DNA of 64,000 nucleotides from Myripristis murdjan (Eukaryota > Chordata > Actinopteri > Holocentriformes > Holocentridae): positions 11,692,890 to 11,756,889 of the forward strand of contig NC_043986.1 of NCBI RefSeq assembly GCF_902150065.1, read 5' to 3'. Every line of letters starts with the position of its first letter. Position 1 is the first letter of the stretch. This document shows positions 11,691 to 24,700 of the stretch, in pieces. The notes under the pieces were generated by a model. The model was given only the letters and a program-made list of their open reading frames with translations. It did no database searches and had not been told where the DNA came from. The position numbers and the translations under genes were made by a program.

Positions 11691-12867
11691 CACAAAATCA
11701 ACTAAATGGTCAGAATCGGTCAACTGAATATCATATAGTCCAAACATGGCTTGTTCTTTGAGCCCGCAGGCGCAGGAGGAGGAACAGATTGTCGTCATCG
11801 TACTGCATCATTCAACAGTGACCTCCTGCTCACATATACTGTACAAATAATCCCAGTCCGCCTCTCTTGTTCCGATAGGGGTTGCGGTCACAGGGACATG
11901 TCCCATTGTAATGACACTGGCCAGTTCATTATGCCTCTGAATCTGTGGGAAAGTTACGAGCTGTTCCCTTTGTTTGACCATTTGCATATTGAGTGGAGAA
12001 ATGGGTTCGTTATTTTATTTTATTTTATTTTTCTTTTTAGATTTAGTGGTCCTGGGGAATCAACAAGTGTGTGGTGCACAGTATGAAATGTGCAGGGAGT
12101 TACTCAGGTGTGTATCTTGGCGTCTGACAGTTTGGCTGTCTTAACTGTCCTACTCCCTCTCCATTCGTTTCGACTTTTCACTCCAAAGAGACACCAAGTT
12201 GGCTCATGTACATCCCCACACTATTTAAAATCAGTCAGTTTCACTGCATTTTCAGAAAGAGATCCCCTCTAAGGGCCAGCTTTTTCTCATAACCCAACCC
12301 TGCCCAGCTTGTTTGCCTCACCATACACCCCTGACGCCTGACTCCTCACATCACTTCTAATCACTGTACAGTGAGCCACACACTCTTTCCCTCGTCCTCT
12401 TGTCACCCCTCACCTCTCTATCTCCCTGCTCCTCCTTAGCTCCATCCCCCCGAGCCTCCTCTGGAGCCAGGCCGTGAGTCAGATGGCCAGAGCTCTGCAA
12501 CAAGTTTGTGCAGAGAAGGAGATTTAGCAAGATTCCACCATCTACCTGACCTAAGGGTCATGATTCACTCCCCTGTTTTATCCCCTATAGAGGCTGAGTG
12601 CATCAACCTGCTGTGCTGCCTGCACTGAGCTGCACATGTGGAGCTCCACCACAGATTCAGGCCAACAGTTTTAGAAAGCACTGCAAATGGCTCTGGAGCG
12701 GGCAAATTATTAACTTTGGACCCAAGTCCTTACCTGGACCCACGTCCAAAACTGTGGATGCAGCAGTCTCTATGCCTGATCCACTGCTAGTTGATACCTA
12801 TGACCTCTTATTACCTTTGCCTGATCATTCCTTTTCACCAGAGTAGCAGGCATTCCTAATATTATAC

Positions 12868-13062
12868 ACACATACACACTCAGTGGCCACATTATTAGGT
12901 GCATATAGTGCAGTACAAGAGTTCTGCAAACTACAACCTCAGTAATAAAACTTAATATAATTTACACATTCTCACATTCTCACATTGGCAGAGCTGTTGC
13001 ACTGAACTGCATTAGATTGTACAGGTGGACCTAATAATGTGGCTGCTGGGTGTTCCTGTATT
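12868..13062. mobile_element. MITE-like element with 'cactcagtggccacattattaggt' ends (copy 1)
   Basis: Inverted ends: 'cactcagtggccacattatt' with 'aggtgcata' on the left (about 12877-12905), and on the right 'acaggtggacctaataatgt' with 'ggctgctgggtgttcctgta' (13021-13060). The ends pair imperfectly through 'ggccacattattaggt' and 'acctaataatgtggc'. The middle reads 'gttctgcaaactacaacctcagtaataaa' in part and 'gctgttgcactgaactgcattagattgtacagg' in part. Both are shared with the copy near 51.6-51.84 kb. No coding capacity. This end sequence is widespread in fish genomes; the superfamily is not assigned here. Confidence 0.65.
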
Positions 13063-13388
13063 TATTTCTCACTCACTAGACGTGGCTGCTGGCTGCCTCC
13101 CTGTGGCTTAGATGTCTTTTTCTCCCTCTCGCCACCTGTATTTCCTCTTTCCCTCACTTTCCCAAATCCCTCTTCCTCTTATTGCCCTTTCATGTCTCTC
13201 TGAAACACCATGTTTCGTGTCTTCCAACCTTCTTTCCATGATGAATGCTAATTGAAGGGATTGATGTGAGCCACAATGTATGAGATTGATATTAAACATG
13301 TGGTTTTCTTAGCTGTCATAACTCTGCCACAACTTTGGGTTTGCTCCAACTCATTTCCCCAGATTTCTCTCTTTCTCCATTCCCCTCT

Positions 13389-13432
13389 CAACACACACAC
13401 ACACACACGCACACACACACACACACACACAC
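13389..13432 (+). repeat. (CA)n microsatellite
   Basis: A nearly pure CA run with one CG interruption. Confidence 0.9.
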
Positions 13433-14234
13433 TACTTATCCGGTATAACCCAAAATATCATGGCTAATTTCCACTTCTTATGTGTGCGAACATGTGTGCA
13501 AGCACTCTCATGCTGATTAGCTCAACTCTTCCACTACGCAGCACAGTGCAGGTGATAGTGATCGATCAACATGCATCTGATCAGTCTCTGCCAAGCACAG
13601 CTGCATCCAGTCAGCCAGCCCTGCTCTCTGTTAATGGGACATTTTCCCCCACAGCAATGGCTTTGCTACATTAAGCTACGTCACCAGTCAGCTATTCTCT
13701 CCATTACTTAGCCCAGCCTGTCTCTTTAGGGATCTGTGTGTCTTCCTGGCCTGTTTTTCACCAAATTTTGAGTGTCCTCCTTAGCAGTGACAGGCCTAAT
13801 CAGAGAAGAATTACCTAGGAGTAGTAGGGAGAGATTAGTGGCTGGCAGAGTAGATGCAGAAAGCAGAAGAAGGGAGAAGATGAGTGGGGGGGAGGCAAGG
13901 ATGGAAAAGACTCATTGGGCTGATTGAGGTAGAGCAGGGTGGTATGGTTTGGTAAGAGGGGGAGGAAGAGTAGGATGATAGATAGTTGATGTAGATTGAA
14001 TACCAGAGGGGAAGAGTTTGAGGGGTAGCTTAGCTGAAGCAACATTTCAGCACTTCCCTTTCATAATGAGAGGAATGGATCCCACAGAGCATCAGACTCC
14101 TGTCTGCCTCTTTATCTAGAGCTGCAGACAGAGCCTTTACAGAGGGCTGGGTCTTAATGGTGTATCAGAGAGGGATACCACCTAGTGAGATTCTGTGTGA
14201 GTCACGAAATCCCTCTTAACACCGCAGCCCCTCT

Positions 14235-14430
14235 AAGATTAAGATTATTCTTTATTGATCCCTGTAGGGAAATTTTCTTTTTGCTTGCCACCCCCTCCGT
14301 GAGGACAGAGTTCTGGGTCAGCTTCAGGACAACATTCCTTGACCTGGGAGTGTTTCAGTGCCTTGCTCAGGGACACTGAACCTCTTTGTAGCTGCAAGGA
14401 CACACCGAACTCAAAACAATATTTAAAAAA
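14235..14430 (-). repeat. Non-LTR retroelement fragment
   Basis: Begins 'attattctttattgatccct' then 'gtagggaaattttctttttg', the reverse complement of a teleost tail ending in 'ggatcaataaagaataat'. It continues with 'gtgcctt gctcagggacact', a phrase common in the body of such fish repeats. Non-coding. Confidence 0.6.
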
Positions 14431-16279
14431 AGGCTTGCATGCATAGAACAATGTATCATTTTTTTTTTCGCCAGCACTTACCTTCTAAGTGCGCATAGTG
14501 CCCCTGTATGATCCCAAGAAGAGATCTGAGACTCCAGGCAGAGGTAAAGAGTGTGTGTATGTGCATGCATGCATGTGTGCCCATGCGTGTATGTATATCC
14601 ATGTAAGCTTGCATGTATACATGTGTGCCATATCTGTGTGTGCGTGTAAGCATATGCTCCCAGCAGAGCCATGTTCTTTGCCCCAGGCAGGGAAATTGAT
14701 CCCACCTGCATGTGTGCTACACGAGCAGAGCCCTTCACATGCCCTGCCCTGGTATTCTGCCCTGTCAGAGGGCCAAAGTGGTAAAATGTTGCATGGGGAG
14801 GGGGCAGTGGGCCGTGTGTGAGGACTCTTGGCAGATCCGGGTGAGGAGAGCCTGGCTGTGCACTATTTCTGTTTGGTTTTATATTTATGATAGATTGGTA
14901 GGCTTGTTTTGCTCGCTGCGTCTACTGAGGATGTCGATATATAGTTTCTCATCAGAGAGGATCAGTTCGGGTCAAACAGCGCAGCACTTTGGCCAGATGT
15001 ATAGTCAGGCCAGAGAGAAAGGAAGGGAGGGAGAGAAGGAAACAGCAGTGATTGATTGGATATTGATGGGCTGTTTGTTCCATGTGAACCCATTCTTCCA
15101 TCCTTGCCAATATGTCTCCTGTTCTCCCTCTCTCACTCCCTCTCTCTCTGTTTCTCCCACCCCCTGCTATTAAATGTTTTACCTCCTGTGCCCTTGCTGT
15201 GAGTTCAGGGGGCAGTGCCAGAGCTTCATTACATCAAGGCGAGCATGCTGCGCTCATGACAACCTGCATTACACTGCCCTGATGTCATTACAACTTCACT
15301 CCCCCGAAATTGGAGTGTCTTGGCACTTTGCCATCTCGGCAACCCCCCACTTTCTACCTCTCCACCACACAACTCCAATCCCAACACAGTATATTCTATT
15401 AGTTGCCACAGCAGAGCATATTTCCCAGCAACATTGATGTAGTGTGATCTGATAAATGTCTGCTCTCCGGTCCCATCCACGTCCAGTGACTCAGTTCTGT
15501 GTACACAGGGAGCGAGCTTCTGCTGGACCTGGCCAGGACTATCTCCTACCTGTTGCCAGCGGCATGTCTAGACTGCCATTAAGAAAGTAAATATGTCACA
15601 CTAAAAGATCCATGCAATCCCTCTGAAACTACCAAAATGAGAAATGTGAGGTGGTTGATAAAAAGCTGAGCAGAAGTCCAGACCTTTTCCATCTCCTTTG
15701 CCTTTTACTTAACGGTAGCTGCCTGCAACTTTAAGCATATCCATTTCTCTCTCTATTCATTCCTTTTTTTTTCTTTCTCATGTTTTCCTGTGTCTAGCTC
15801 CTGATTTCTATCTGAACCCCCAGCCCACCCTCTTGCATGTCTGCATTACTCTCCCCAGTCTCCCCAGGTAAAGTGTGTTTTTATGAAACCAGATTTCTGC
15901 AAATCCACCAGAAAACACAGCTTTGATTACGTTTCTCCCCTCACTGTGACAATGCTGCAGGATTCTTGTCTCAGTGGCTCTTCATAAAGGCTTTCTGAGG
16001 GTTTGATGTTCACGGTGTTTTAACAAAACTTGAAATAATCAAAATGATCACTTCAGTGGCTGATCATGCTGATGTTACATGCCTTAAAATCTGAACAAAA
16101 CAAATAGTAAAATGCAAACATTTTTTTAAAAAGTTGCATCAGAATTGCACTAATGAAAAGAAGAGTTCACTAATGTTCAGCTGTGAGACGAATGGGTGAG
16201 TGGTGAGTTCAACACTGCTGATGAGCCAGCCGAGGGGTCTAATGCCGAGCAGCAAGCAAGTGATGATGTTTTCATGTTT

Positions 16280-16490
16280 TTAATTGTTTTATGGTATATG
16301 TGATGTGCACTGGGCGCATTCATCACTGATCCACTTTCTGCACTTTAGTCATGGTTATATCCTTATACCGTGTAATGTTATTATATTATCTATGTTCTCA
16401 TCTTTATGACTATATTTTTATATTTTGCCTTCAATATAAAGCACAGTGAACTTACTTGTAATGAAATGTGCTATATAAATAACATTACCA
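16280..16490 (+). repeat. Non-LTR retroelement 3' tail ('gtgctatataaataa' type)
   Basis: The 3' end reads 'aatataaagcacagtgaact' ... 'aaatgtgctatataaataa', matching the very common teleost retroelement tail (aaagcactttga...gtgctatataaataaa). The upstream 150 bp is AT-rich and diverged. A related fragment, inverted, is at 57830-57915. Confidence 0.55.
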
Positions 16491-19400
16491 TTGCCAAGGT
16501 GGTAACAGAGCTGCTGTGACCCTGCTCTGAAGACAAAGCCACTGGACACACAGAAGACAGAAAAAGAGGGTGTAGCAATGCTCTGGCCTCCATCTTCTCT
16601 TTCGTGACTCCATCTATGCAAAGCTCCTCCGAAACAGACTTTGGATAACTCCAGAAACTGCTAAACAGTTCAGCTGATTTTTTGGTTTTCAGCTGAAGTC
16701 CCATTATTAGGTTTTATCACATAAGACATGTTTCGGGATGGGTAATTTCAACTAATATGGAGTCCTACTTTTCTTTCCAGCTTTTGAAGGAATCACGAGG
16801 GAATGAGGGGGAGATAATAGGCCCAGTGAAGACTCTTGACATGTTTTGCCCTTATGTCTCTGGTATAAACTGATAAACAAATCTGTTTTTATAAATCATG
16901 TGAGTCTCAGCATTCATAACCTCAAGACTCAAGTGTTCTTCTTGGCTTGGAGGGTGATGGCGAAGTTTCTCCACTCATAGTACATTTTTTTCACATTCTT
17001 TCACCGCTGCTGAGCTGCTTTTTTCTTTCAGCACCCCCTCAAAATGCACATACCTGCCTGGCCCCTTCCCTTGCCTCACTTCAAAGCAGTTCCACCAGCC
17101 TTATCCATGGCTTCCTATCACTCTATTGCCTAATCTTACACAAACACGGTACAGGGCTCAGCTGAAGATGTGTGTTCACCATATGGCCCCATTTTTCCAT
17201 TTAACACATAAGCCAAAGATTACGCCATGACGTCATGCTATAATGTTGACAAGCAATCATTGCATTCTTGAAGAAAAAAGTGTTCACAGTTTGATCTCAG
17301 GTTGCACTTGAGCAGCACAGATTTTTACACTGTGTGTTTTGGCTATTTCATGCTAACCACAGACAAACGTCTCCACCACATTGTCCTTGTGCATCTCTGC
17401 TAAATGACCATTACTTACAATAATAGAAAGATACCACAGACAAGGTTTGGTTTCCTATGTTTCCCCAGAGAGGATTTTTTGTTTTGTTTTGTCAGGAAGA
17501 GACAGTGCTGAGAAAAAAAAAACAAAAAAAAAAAAACACCAGAGAGTCCAGGAAACAGGTGGAATTTAGTAGAGGGAAACTGAGTGTGGAGTGACAGAGA
17601 ATGGCAGGGAGTCAGAACTATCATAGGACCCAGGTTGTGACGCTGTCGCTCCCTGTCAGCTCATGCATCACCAGTTAATTTTCCATGGAAATACAATACA
17701 GAAATCAGCCATAATCCCCTTTCCACTAAATGACTCGTAAAAGAAGACATGGGCTTCAAAACACAAAGACTGCATTCTAAATTTGTTTCTTTCTTGTTGT
17801 CTTTCTACCCCCTGTTGGTCTTTTCATTATTTACACTCATTAAATTCCCATGAAAAGTTAATGAAGGCCTTTGGCTTTACTTTGTCATCGCCCATTGCCT
17901 CAGCATGTCTTCGATCTTGCAAAATGTTTAAAAACAATAAAGTGACACGATCTAAGCTTGTCTCCATGGAACTGCTCAAGCTAATTGTTTGCATGATGAC
18001 TAGCATATGACCCTATGAGCCGGCATAGATTGTTTATGTTACTCTACAGTATATGACCTATTGTACTGAGAACATCCGTTGAGAAGCTATGCAGTACAAG
18101 GGCCACCCGCTCATGGTTTGCTATGCGCCGAGCAAATGAATCCACTGCCTAATACAGTAAAATTCTACAGTAAAGTAATATTGTTCAGCTTCTTACAGTA
18201 ATGCTCTATGTGTGGACTACCTCAAAGAGTCAACACAGCTCTGAGATCCTCTCAACGGGGAGGAAGTGGAAGAGAGAAGAGCTAATCCGCCATCACTCAC
18301 TGGGACTCGACATCCACTGCATTTGGCCGGTTGACACAGCTTCATTACTGCCCTGTCATATCCTTGTCACCATAAACACAGGAGCCCAGTGCTGAGCGGT
18401 TACAGATGGAGACGACTCTCACTGCCATGTTGGGTTGCCAGCACACCCCGGCTTATGCAAGGTCCGTTACGCCGTCCTGCAAGAGACAAAACAGCTCGTT
18501 CCAACATCCCAACTCCTAGCTGCAAGTGACACCTCTCTCCCTGGAGAGAGGGAACACAATATTGGTACACCAAGGGATTATATGGCCTGAGAGTGGTCAT
18601 GATGGTGCCAGAAAAGCCTTTCCCCAGACTTATCTATCCCCTCTCCCTGGGAAATGTAGGGTCAGGCTCTCTGAGAGGCTATGGGAACACAACAAACACG
18701 GTGGTATTATGCGCAGAGATTGGCATCATCAGACTCGCTTGATATGGACCAGGACTATCTGATTGCCAAAGGTCACTGACAATTGATCATGCTGCTAATA
18801 ACTGTGTTTAGCCCAAACAAAATTACCATGCTTTAAAAGAGCTAAATGCGTATGTGCCTGGACAAGGTCTAACAAAGTTACTCTATCAGATTAGCACCCC
18901 TGGCCACTGAGCGTTCCTTCACTGTGAGACTGATCGGCTTTTAAGACTCATTTTACACGCGAGAAGGCTTGATTGTACAAAACAAAACAGGTAGGCACGC
19001 ATGGACACACATCATCACATATGCACGTACCTACACACACACTGCTGTCACCGCTGAGGAGGGCGTTTCCGCAAAGGGCACTAACCTGACACCTTACAAG
19101 CACTATGACACACTGACTGACACACTTAATGTTTCATTGACTGTAACAGGATATTAGTGTAATCGTCCTAAACACGCTCTTTCTAGGTGTGTGTGCATGT
19201 ATGTGCATGTGTGCTTGTGTCTCTTTCTCCTTTTTGATCATCCTTGTCACTTTTCCTACAAAATTGTCCACAATTTTCCACAATATGGTCAAACAAAATC
19301 TTCCTCAAGGCAAAAACAAAAAGTAGACACCCTGTCTATTCACCATTATATACTCTACTGTATGTAGCCCACGAGAATCTTTCCAGCTCTCCTCTTCTCC

Positions 19401-20377
19401 CTCAGTCCATCCATCCCTGAAACCCTCTGCTCGCTCTTTTCGCCCCATCTTTGCTTTCTAAGTAATGAGAACCAGCCTGATTCAGCCAGATTCTTGCCGG
19501 CTTAAACCCAGGAAATGCTCAGATCAGCTTTTAGGACTCACAGCAGTTATTCCCACATTGAAGCATACCTCAAAGTGGACTGGAAAGTTTCTGCTGGTGA
19601 TGTGCTATTTACTGATAACATCCTCATATCAGCACGTCACTGATTAAGTGTATTTGGTGCAGTGGATGATTGCATTGCAATGTTGAGTGCAGTGCAGGAA
19701 AACAGACTAAGCATAGCAACAAAACACTGACTCCACTTTTCTCAGCTGTAAATATAGTTGGGTAATTGGAGTTATTACCTGTGGCTTCCTACCTAATTTC
19801 CGTTAAGTACATCAGATTTGCCTCATTCTCTTATGAAATACACCTCCACCAGCATCTGCCAGTCCAAGACAGAGACGCGCCAAGCTGGGATTTACACTAC
19901 CTGCCACATGGAGGTGGTTTGTAGGTTTACGCCATGATAAATCACAATGGTGGAATAGTGAGAAGCAGAGGAGCAAGCCTATAAGCACACTCTGACATTT
20001 TTCATAGCCAGACATTACTAAAAGTGTCCAGTGAGTTACTAAATGAAAGTGCGTTCAACCATAACACAACATAGCGTGACACTTAGCACATAGAGGCATA
20101 ATGGTCCGACTTAAATTACTGCAAGAGGAAACCTTTTCATTCAAGGTGGAAACACACTCAGAGACTGAAAGTCACAAGCAACACACACACACACATTCAT
20201 GCACACGTGTATATATGCATGTGCAGGTTATGCACGCACTCACACTTGCACACCGAGCCTAACAAACAAGCATGTATACGCACGCACAGATACACTCACA
20301 TTCACACTGATAAACCTGGCAGCCATGGACTGAGAAAGTAGCGATCACACTGCAGATTTCCACTACACTACTACTAC

Positions 20378-20406
20378 ACACACATACACACACACACACA
20401 CACACT
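20378..20406 (+). repeat. (CA)n microsatellite
   Basis: A short CA run with TA interruptions, in a CA-rich 250-bp neighbourhood (20175-20410). Confidence 0.8.
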
Positions 20407-21385
20407 CACAGATACAATCAATCAGATGAAGAACTACACTGACATGTAAACATGCTATAAGAAACTCTCTCTTTTCTCCCACTCCCCAAAACAGAGAACT
20501 ATTCACCCCTCTTCCCCAGTTTCCGTCTTCCTCGCTCCCTCTCTCTTCCTGGCTCACGCTCGGCTTTCTGCAGCCCCTGACACTGTGCTCATTCAAGCCT
20601 GTCCACCTTTTTTCCACCTCTGCAGATAAACAAACATCATCACCATAATCATCATTAACGCAATGACGTCAGCACTCTCCTACACGCGGTCTGTATATGA
20701 TAAGCGGGTATGTAGACAGGAAAGACACACGCAACGGCACAGGCGTCTGTTCTCATGCACATACTTTCTGTGCATGCAAATACACACATGTGCACCGACA
20801 GACATGCACGCACCTTGAATTTGAACAGTCCCCTCCCATATGGGACATTGGGGTCTTGATGTGACATAAACATCAGCTCACTTTGAGACAAAGCACAGCA
20901 CCCTCAAGCCCGTGTGTACCCGCAGCAAACTGCGAATAAAACTGCTTACTATAGATGACCTCCAGCTTGCATTTACATTGCCATGATAGTGTTTATGTTG
21001 CTGCCATATATTAGAATGGGTTGAGGGAAGGTTTGGTTTTCTCTGTCAACATTGTGGTAATGTTCCTGCTAGCTCATTTGCTTTGCTCGGGCTTTCTGTT
21101 TGTTTGACTGCCCTTATGTACGAAGTGAGATTGATACACCTCTATTGTTGGTGTATTTTTTTTTTTTTTAATTTCCCAGCCCTAACTATTCATCCATCTC
21201 TTCTGTTTCTGCAGCATTTTACCACTTCGTCCATCTCTTCAGACTTACAGAAGGATGTAACGGGATCAGACAAATCCATTTAAACAAATAGCTGCAGCTC
21301 GTCTGGTGTTTCTCTCAGCTGCTCACTCAATTCTCCTTGTGTTCTTCACTTGTGACATTATGAGACACACACAAAGATATCTACA

Positions 21386-21441
21386 CACCACACACACACA
21401 CACACACACGCGCACACACACACACACACGCACACACACAC
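21386..21441 (+). repeat. (CA)n microsatellite with CG interruptions
   Basis: About 55 bp of CA dinucleotides interrupted by 'cgcg' and 'acg'. Confidence 0.9.
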
Positions 21442-21529
21442 AGATGTGTAAACACTACAGATTGGTTAAGCTTTGTTTAAACTGATGCATTCATTCATAC
21501 ACATGCAAATGCATACACATACGGAGACT

Positions 21530-21720
21530 AAGGCCGAATGAAATCATAAAAAATTCATATCGCAATTATTTTGACAGATATTGTGATTGTGACATGACTC
21601 GCAATTTCAGTGGGCATGATCATTTTCACTGTTAAAATTGAAACGCCATGACGTGCGATGGAATTTTGTAGATTTTAATAAAAGTTTGTTGTTGTTGTTT
21701 AACTTTTAAGCAGATCGTTG
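21530..21720. repeat. Probable interspersed repeat, family not identified
   Basis: A run of 'aattcatatcgcaattattt', 'gatattgtgattgtgacatg' and 'actcgcaatttcagtgggca' resembles the AT-rich, 'gcgat/atcgc'-rich non-autonomous repeats common in fish. There are no clear terminal repeats, so this call is weak. Confidence 0.3.
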
Positions 21721-24700
21721 CACCTTCTTCGTCTCCTCCTGATGTCTTTTTGGATTTTGGCTGCATGACTCAACATTTTTGGTGGAGCACAAGTCTTTTT
21801 TTTTTTTTCCAATGATTGCTTTCACATCATAATTTTCATTTTCATTTTAAAAAAAAACTATTACAATAATAATGATGTGATTTTTGCTGGGGTCTGTACC
21901 AAAAAAACATATTTTCTTACATTTGGAGAATATGATTTGTTGGCCGAGGCAACGTTGTATTCCCCCAATGCTTCATTCATCATAGTATTTTGTCACACAT
22001 ATTATTTTTATCAAAAAACTTCACCCCCTCTCAACCTCCCCCCATGGATAAAGTAAGCATCCCTTTTTCCACAAGCTCACACGCACAAACACACACACAC
22101 ACACACTGTAAGTAGTGCATCCAGATGCGGTAGGGGGTGTTGGCTGACATTGAGTGAGTGGAAGAAACAGGTTTGTCGCTGCCAGTTTAGCCCAGAGACC
22201 CCCAAAGCGCACAGAGTCCTATTCACAACAGCCCCACAACATCTGCATCTCCATCTGCATACTCACTTCTCACACTCAAGCTACTTTAAACAAACTTCCA
22301 TCTGTACGGAAACCCGCGCCACACGGCCCACTCGAGTCCACGCACTGTGTACACACAAGGGCCACACGGCTTCCCGCTGCCATCACGTTTTGCTTACACT
22401 CTGTTTTTTTTTCTGGATGATCACGCTCATCACTCCACGGGCAAAATGCTCCTGAGCCACACTCGTTATTCCAGGCTGATATCTCTGTTCTGCCTGCTCT
22501 ACGTTTTCTGTTCACTAAACAATGACAGATAGTATTCCCCCTCCCCTCTACACGACTCTCTTCCTCCCCGCTTAATCCTTTTAATTTTTTCTCCCTGTGG
22601 CGTCTGTTTTTCCTTTTCGAGGATGCAGATATCTAACTTTTTTTTTTCTTTTTTTTTTGTTTATGTGTCCACTGACTTCCATCTATCTTTCACGCTTGAA
22701 TTAGAGCCCATCTCGTTTTTCCTGTTCTCACTGTGTTTGCCATGGAGAAGATGCAGGAGGGGTGGGGTGTGGGGGGTAGTGATGGACAGATACCCTGTGC
22801 AGAAGAGAGGAGGAAAGAAAAGATTGCCAGGCAGTGTTTGTTTTTGCTGCAGTCGCCCTCAATTGTTGGTTCAATGTCACACGTCCTCAAAGAGGGTAGT
22901 CGTCAGCCGAACAATGCAAAAGATTTCAAAAACATCTCAATGCTGAGTAAAAAAAAAAAAAAAAAAACTGTGATCATTATTTCCTTAATTGTCTTAGGGG
23001 CTGTTTTGCACTGATTTTCCTCAGTTTATTATTTGCTCTGCCTTGTGCGTCTCTCTCTACCTGGTTCTTTTTGTTGTCTCCTCTTTGTCGTTCTGTCGAT
23101 ATATTTACTTTGTTGTTTATCCTCCCCTTATCTGAGCCTTTTGTATGTTTGCTGTGCACATAGAAAATCCATCATTGTCATCTGGCGGTAGGGGGGCTCT
23201 GGCAGCCTGAGAATAAACACAACAATAAACCATGCGAAGGGGCACAAAGATGAGAAGAAGAAGAAGAAACAGATGATGGTTGCAAGAATAAAATAGGGAG
23301 GAAGCAATTCTTGACAGGGACAGCCATTGCCCGAAAAAGTCATCTGAAGGAAGAGGCTTGTTCTCCGGACCCCCGTGTGGTAGGCACACACTCACGTGCA
23401 CACTGTAAGCAGCAATATATATGAAATACATGCACACAGGCACATTTTTTCTCTTCCTTCCTTTCTCTCACATTCCAATCCTTCTCCTCTCTCTTCCCCA
23501 CGCATCCACACACATACAAAAATGAGTGATTTAATCTTTAAAAAATATAGTTGGACGAAGCCGTGGGTCACATTTCTGCAGCAGTGGTGTGCGAGTAACT
23601 CCCTGTCTTTTGTGTGATCCATCTGTATTTCTGGACGACAGTGGATCATCAGATCTGTCCTTCCATCAGTACAGCTTGGTGGTGAAAATCACAGGTCTTC
23701 CTCCGACTTTATTCATCTATGTCTTCTACATCCATTAGCATGACAAAGCACTCAGAGATAATAGCTGTATTTCACTGTGAAAAGTGTCTATGGCTATCAT
23801 ACTGTGACCATATGCAGGGCTTGGTATGATGAATGAATTTGCCGCTCCAGGCTTAATGCTTTGAAATTTCATAAACAGATTATCTCATGGACAATCCATC
23901 TTTTTAAATGAACATAAAGCAAATGAGATACATATTCATGACGTCTGCACTTTTCAGCCTCAGGGCTGCCTTTTGTTTACAAAGACATTTGTTTTACTAA
24001 TAGATCATATATGTGATCCCAACAGCCTCCTGTTGTTCTCAAAACTGTGTTTGAGCAAGGCACCGACTCTTCACGTTTTCACCCAGTTTCAGTGGCTTTG
24101 AAGACGATGGAGTATTTGTGATGGGTGATGACAGAAGTGATAAATGCAAGCAAAATAAGCTGTGGAAAACAAGCTGTGCTGAATGATGACAGTCATTGGG
24201 CCTTTGATACAAATAAAATTGCATTTTATTGTCAGGATCATCTCCCGCAGTATCTCTTCTTATTTATTTAGCCAACTAGAATGGATTTGCACACAATGGA
24301 ACCAAAATTCCTCATCTGTCTTTGTGATTTATGGGATAGTTGACAGCTAATGATTCTCTCAGATGTTCCTCACCATTGCAGTGCCAACTCTGTCAGACCA
24401 GGTGTTGTTCCCTGCCCCATACATCTCTCACCTCAAGGCCCATGTCCTACTTCAGCCTGTCATACAGAAAGACAAATTCCTCTTGTGGACTTTTTGACCC
24501 ACTGAGTGAACACAAACTGTGTTTGGAGGCTGAACTGTGTTTGTGGACCCCAACAGTTTCTGGAGAGGAAGACTTTGGACTGAAAAACAAGCTTGACTGA
24601 GTGACTGATTTTGGATTTTGTTCATTGTTGTCCATATCTGTCACTGTCCTCTCCCTCCGAGAGGATCCATGACTGACCACATGCAATGATGTTAGATTTG

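Noticed and set aside
14712-15173. 153-residue open frame
   Set aside because: Unrelated composition along its length, Ser/Pro-rich end from a CT tract, no recognisable motif, and it overlaps frames on the other strand.
17228-17235. Second TGACGTCA palindrome in the gene-free interval
   Set aside because: An isolated 8-mer without neighbouring promoter motifs or a gene start; chance expectation in a window of this size is not negligible.
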